DNA of 15,715 nt from Bacteroidota bacterium (GTDB taxonomy: Bacteria; Bacteroidota; Ignavibacteria; Ignavibacteriales; Ignavibacteriaceae): the NCBI GenBank assembly GCA_021796135.1, contig JAJYOQ010000044.1, positions 1 to 15,715 of the forward strand, written 5' to 3'. Shown one piece after another: positions 15,634 to 15,715 of the stretch. The notes under the pieces were generated by a model. It was not told where the DNA came from and ran no database searches. It saw only the letters and a list, made by a program, of their open reading frames with translations. Each line of letters starts with the position of its first letter. Position 1 is the stretch's first letter. The position numbers were made by a program, and so were the translations under genes.

Positions 15634-15715
15634 ATGAGTGATGAATTTAATAACGATCTTGCTATAAATCTTAAAGATATAAAGAAAAGCTACGGCACAG
15701 TGGAATCTTTAATAT
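15634..15715 (+). CDS. ABC transporter ATP-binding protein, N-terminus only
   Basis: The first 27 codons are present before the window ends: MSDEFNNDLAINLKDIKKSY and then GTVESLI. The INLKDIKKSYG pattern with its aromatic Tyr is the usual first strand and A-loop of ABC ATPases. GGAAA stands a few bases upstream of the ATG. The ATG at 15621 is in another frame and stops after six codons. The place directly after a YbhG-like adaptor suggests the YbhF-type ATPase of a multidrug exporter, with permease genes expected beyond the window. Confidence 0.75.
   Translation, partial: MSDEFNNDLAINLKDIKKSYGTVESLI

Noticed and set aside
1..15715. CRISPR array, tRNA, rRNA, insertion sequence or prophage
   Set aside because: No regularly spaced repeats, cloverleaf-like sequences, transposase or phage genes, or flanking inverted repeats were found by reading both strands.

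Overview
The window is an AT-rich stretch of a bacterial chromosome, probably from the Ignavibacteria or a related lineage of the Bacteroidota/Chlorobi group. Three things point there. Two secreted proteins end in the C-terminal sorting domain of the type IX secretion system (T9SS), in the 'NYPNPFNPsTNI...GLYIYQLKAG' style common in that group. Four intergenic regions carry sequences close to the Bacteroidota promoter consensus (TTTG, about 19 bases, TAnnTTTG). The protein mix (NFACT, POT transporter, PorV-like barrel, T9SS cargo) also fits. No rRNA, tRNA, CRISPR array, insertion sequence or phage gene is visible, and the lineage call is an inference.

Layout. Positions 1-975 (+) hold the 3' part of an M20 amidohydrolase gene, whose stop faces the stop of an NFACT/RqcH-like gene (977-2611, -) with one base between. 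Next on the minus strand is a proton-coupled oligopeptide transporter (2682-4079) with its own promoter and terminator. Then come three envelope genes, all minus strand and transcribed from 8300 towards 4286: a T9SS cargo protein (7374-8300), an unrecognised large lipoprotein (5718-7286) and an outer-membrane barrel-like protein (4286-5704). The last two are tightly coupled. A 1041-residue secreted GH3 glycosidase with accessory domains and a T9SS tail (8513-11638, -) completes the minus-strand block.

From about 11858 the coding switches to the plus strand. A secreted protein of unknown N-terminal fold carrying a chagasin (I42) inhibitor domain (11918-12904) is followed closely by NudC, the NADH pyrophosphatase/NAD-decapping hydrolase (12920-13855). 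The window ends in the start of an efflux operon: TetR regulator (14020-14628), HlyD-type lipoprotein adaptor (14628-15596) and the first codons of an ABC ATPase (15634 onward). This order matches the E. coli CecR-YbhGFS-type transporter. Two equally built inverted-repeat operators, 42 bases apart, cover the promoter in front of the TetR gene.

How they may work together. Much of the window concerns the envelope and degradation of polymers or peptides: secreted glycosidase, peptide uptake, amidohydrolase, secreted inhibitor and efflux. The points most worth a second look are the paired TetR operators, the I42 fusion with an undescribed N-terminal half, the lipoprotein/barrel pair beside a T9SS cargo gene, and a nested RNA structure in the leader of that cargo gene. 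I saw no complete, plainly new multi-gene defence or metabolic system.
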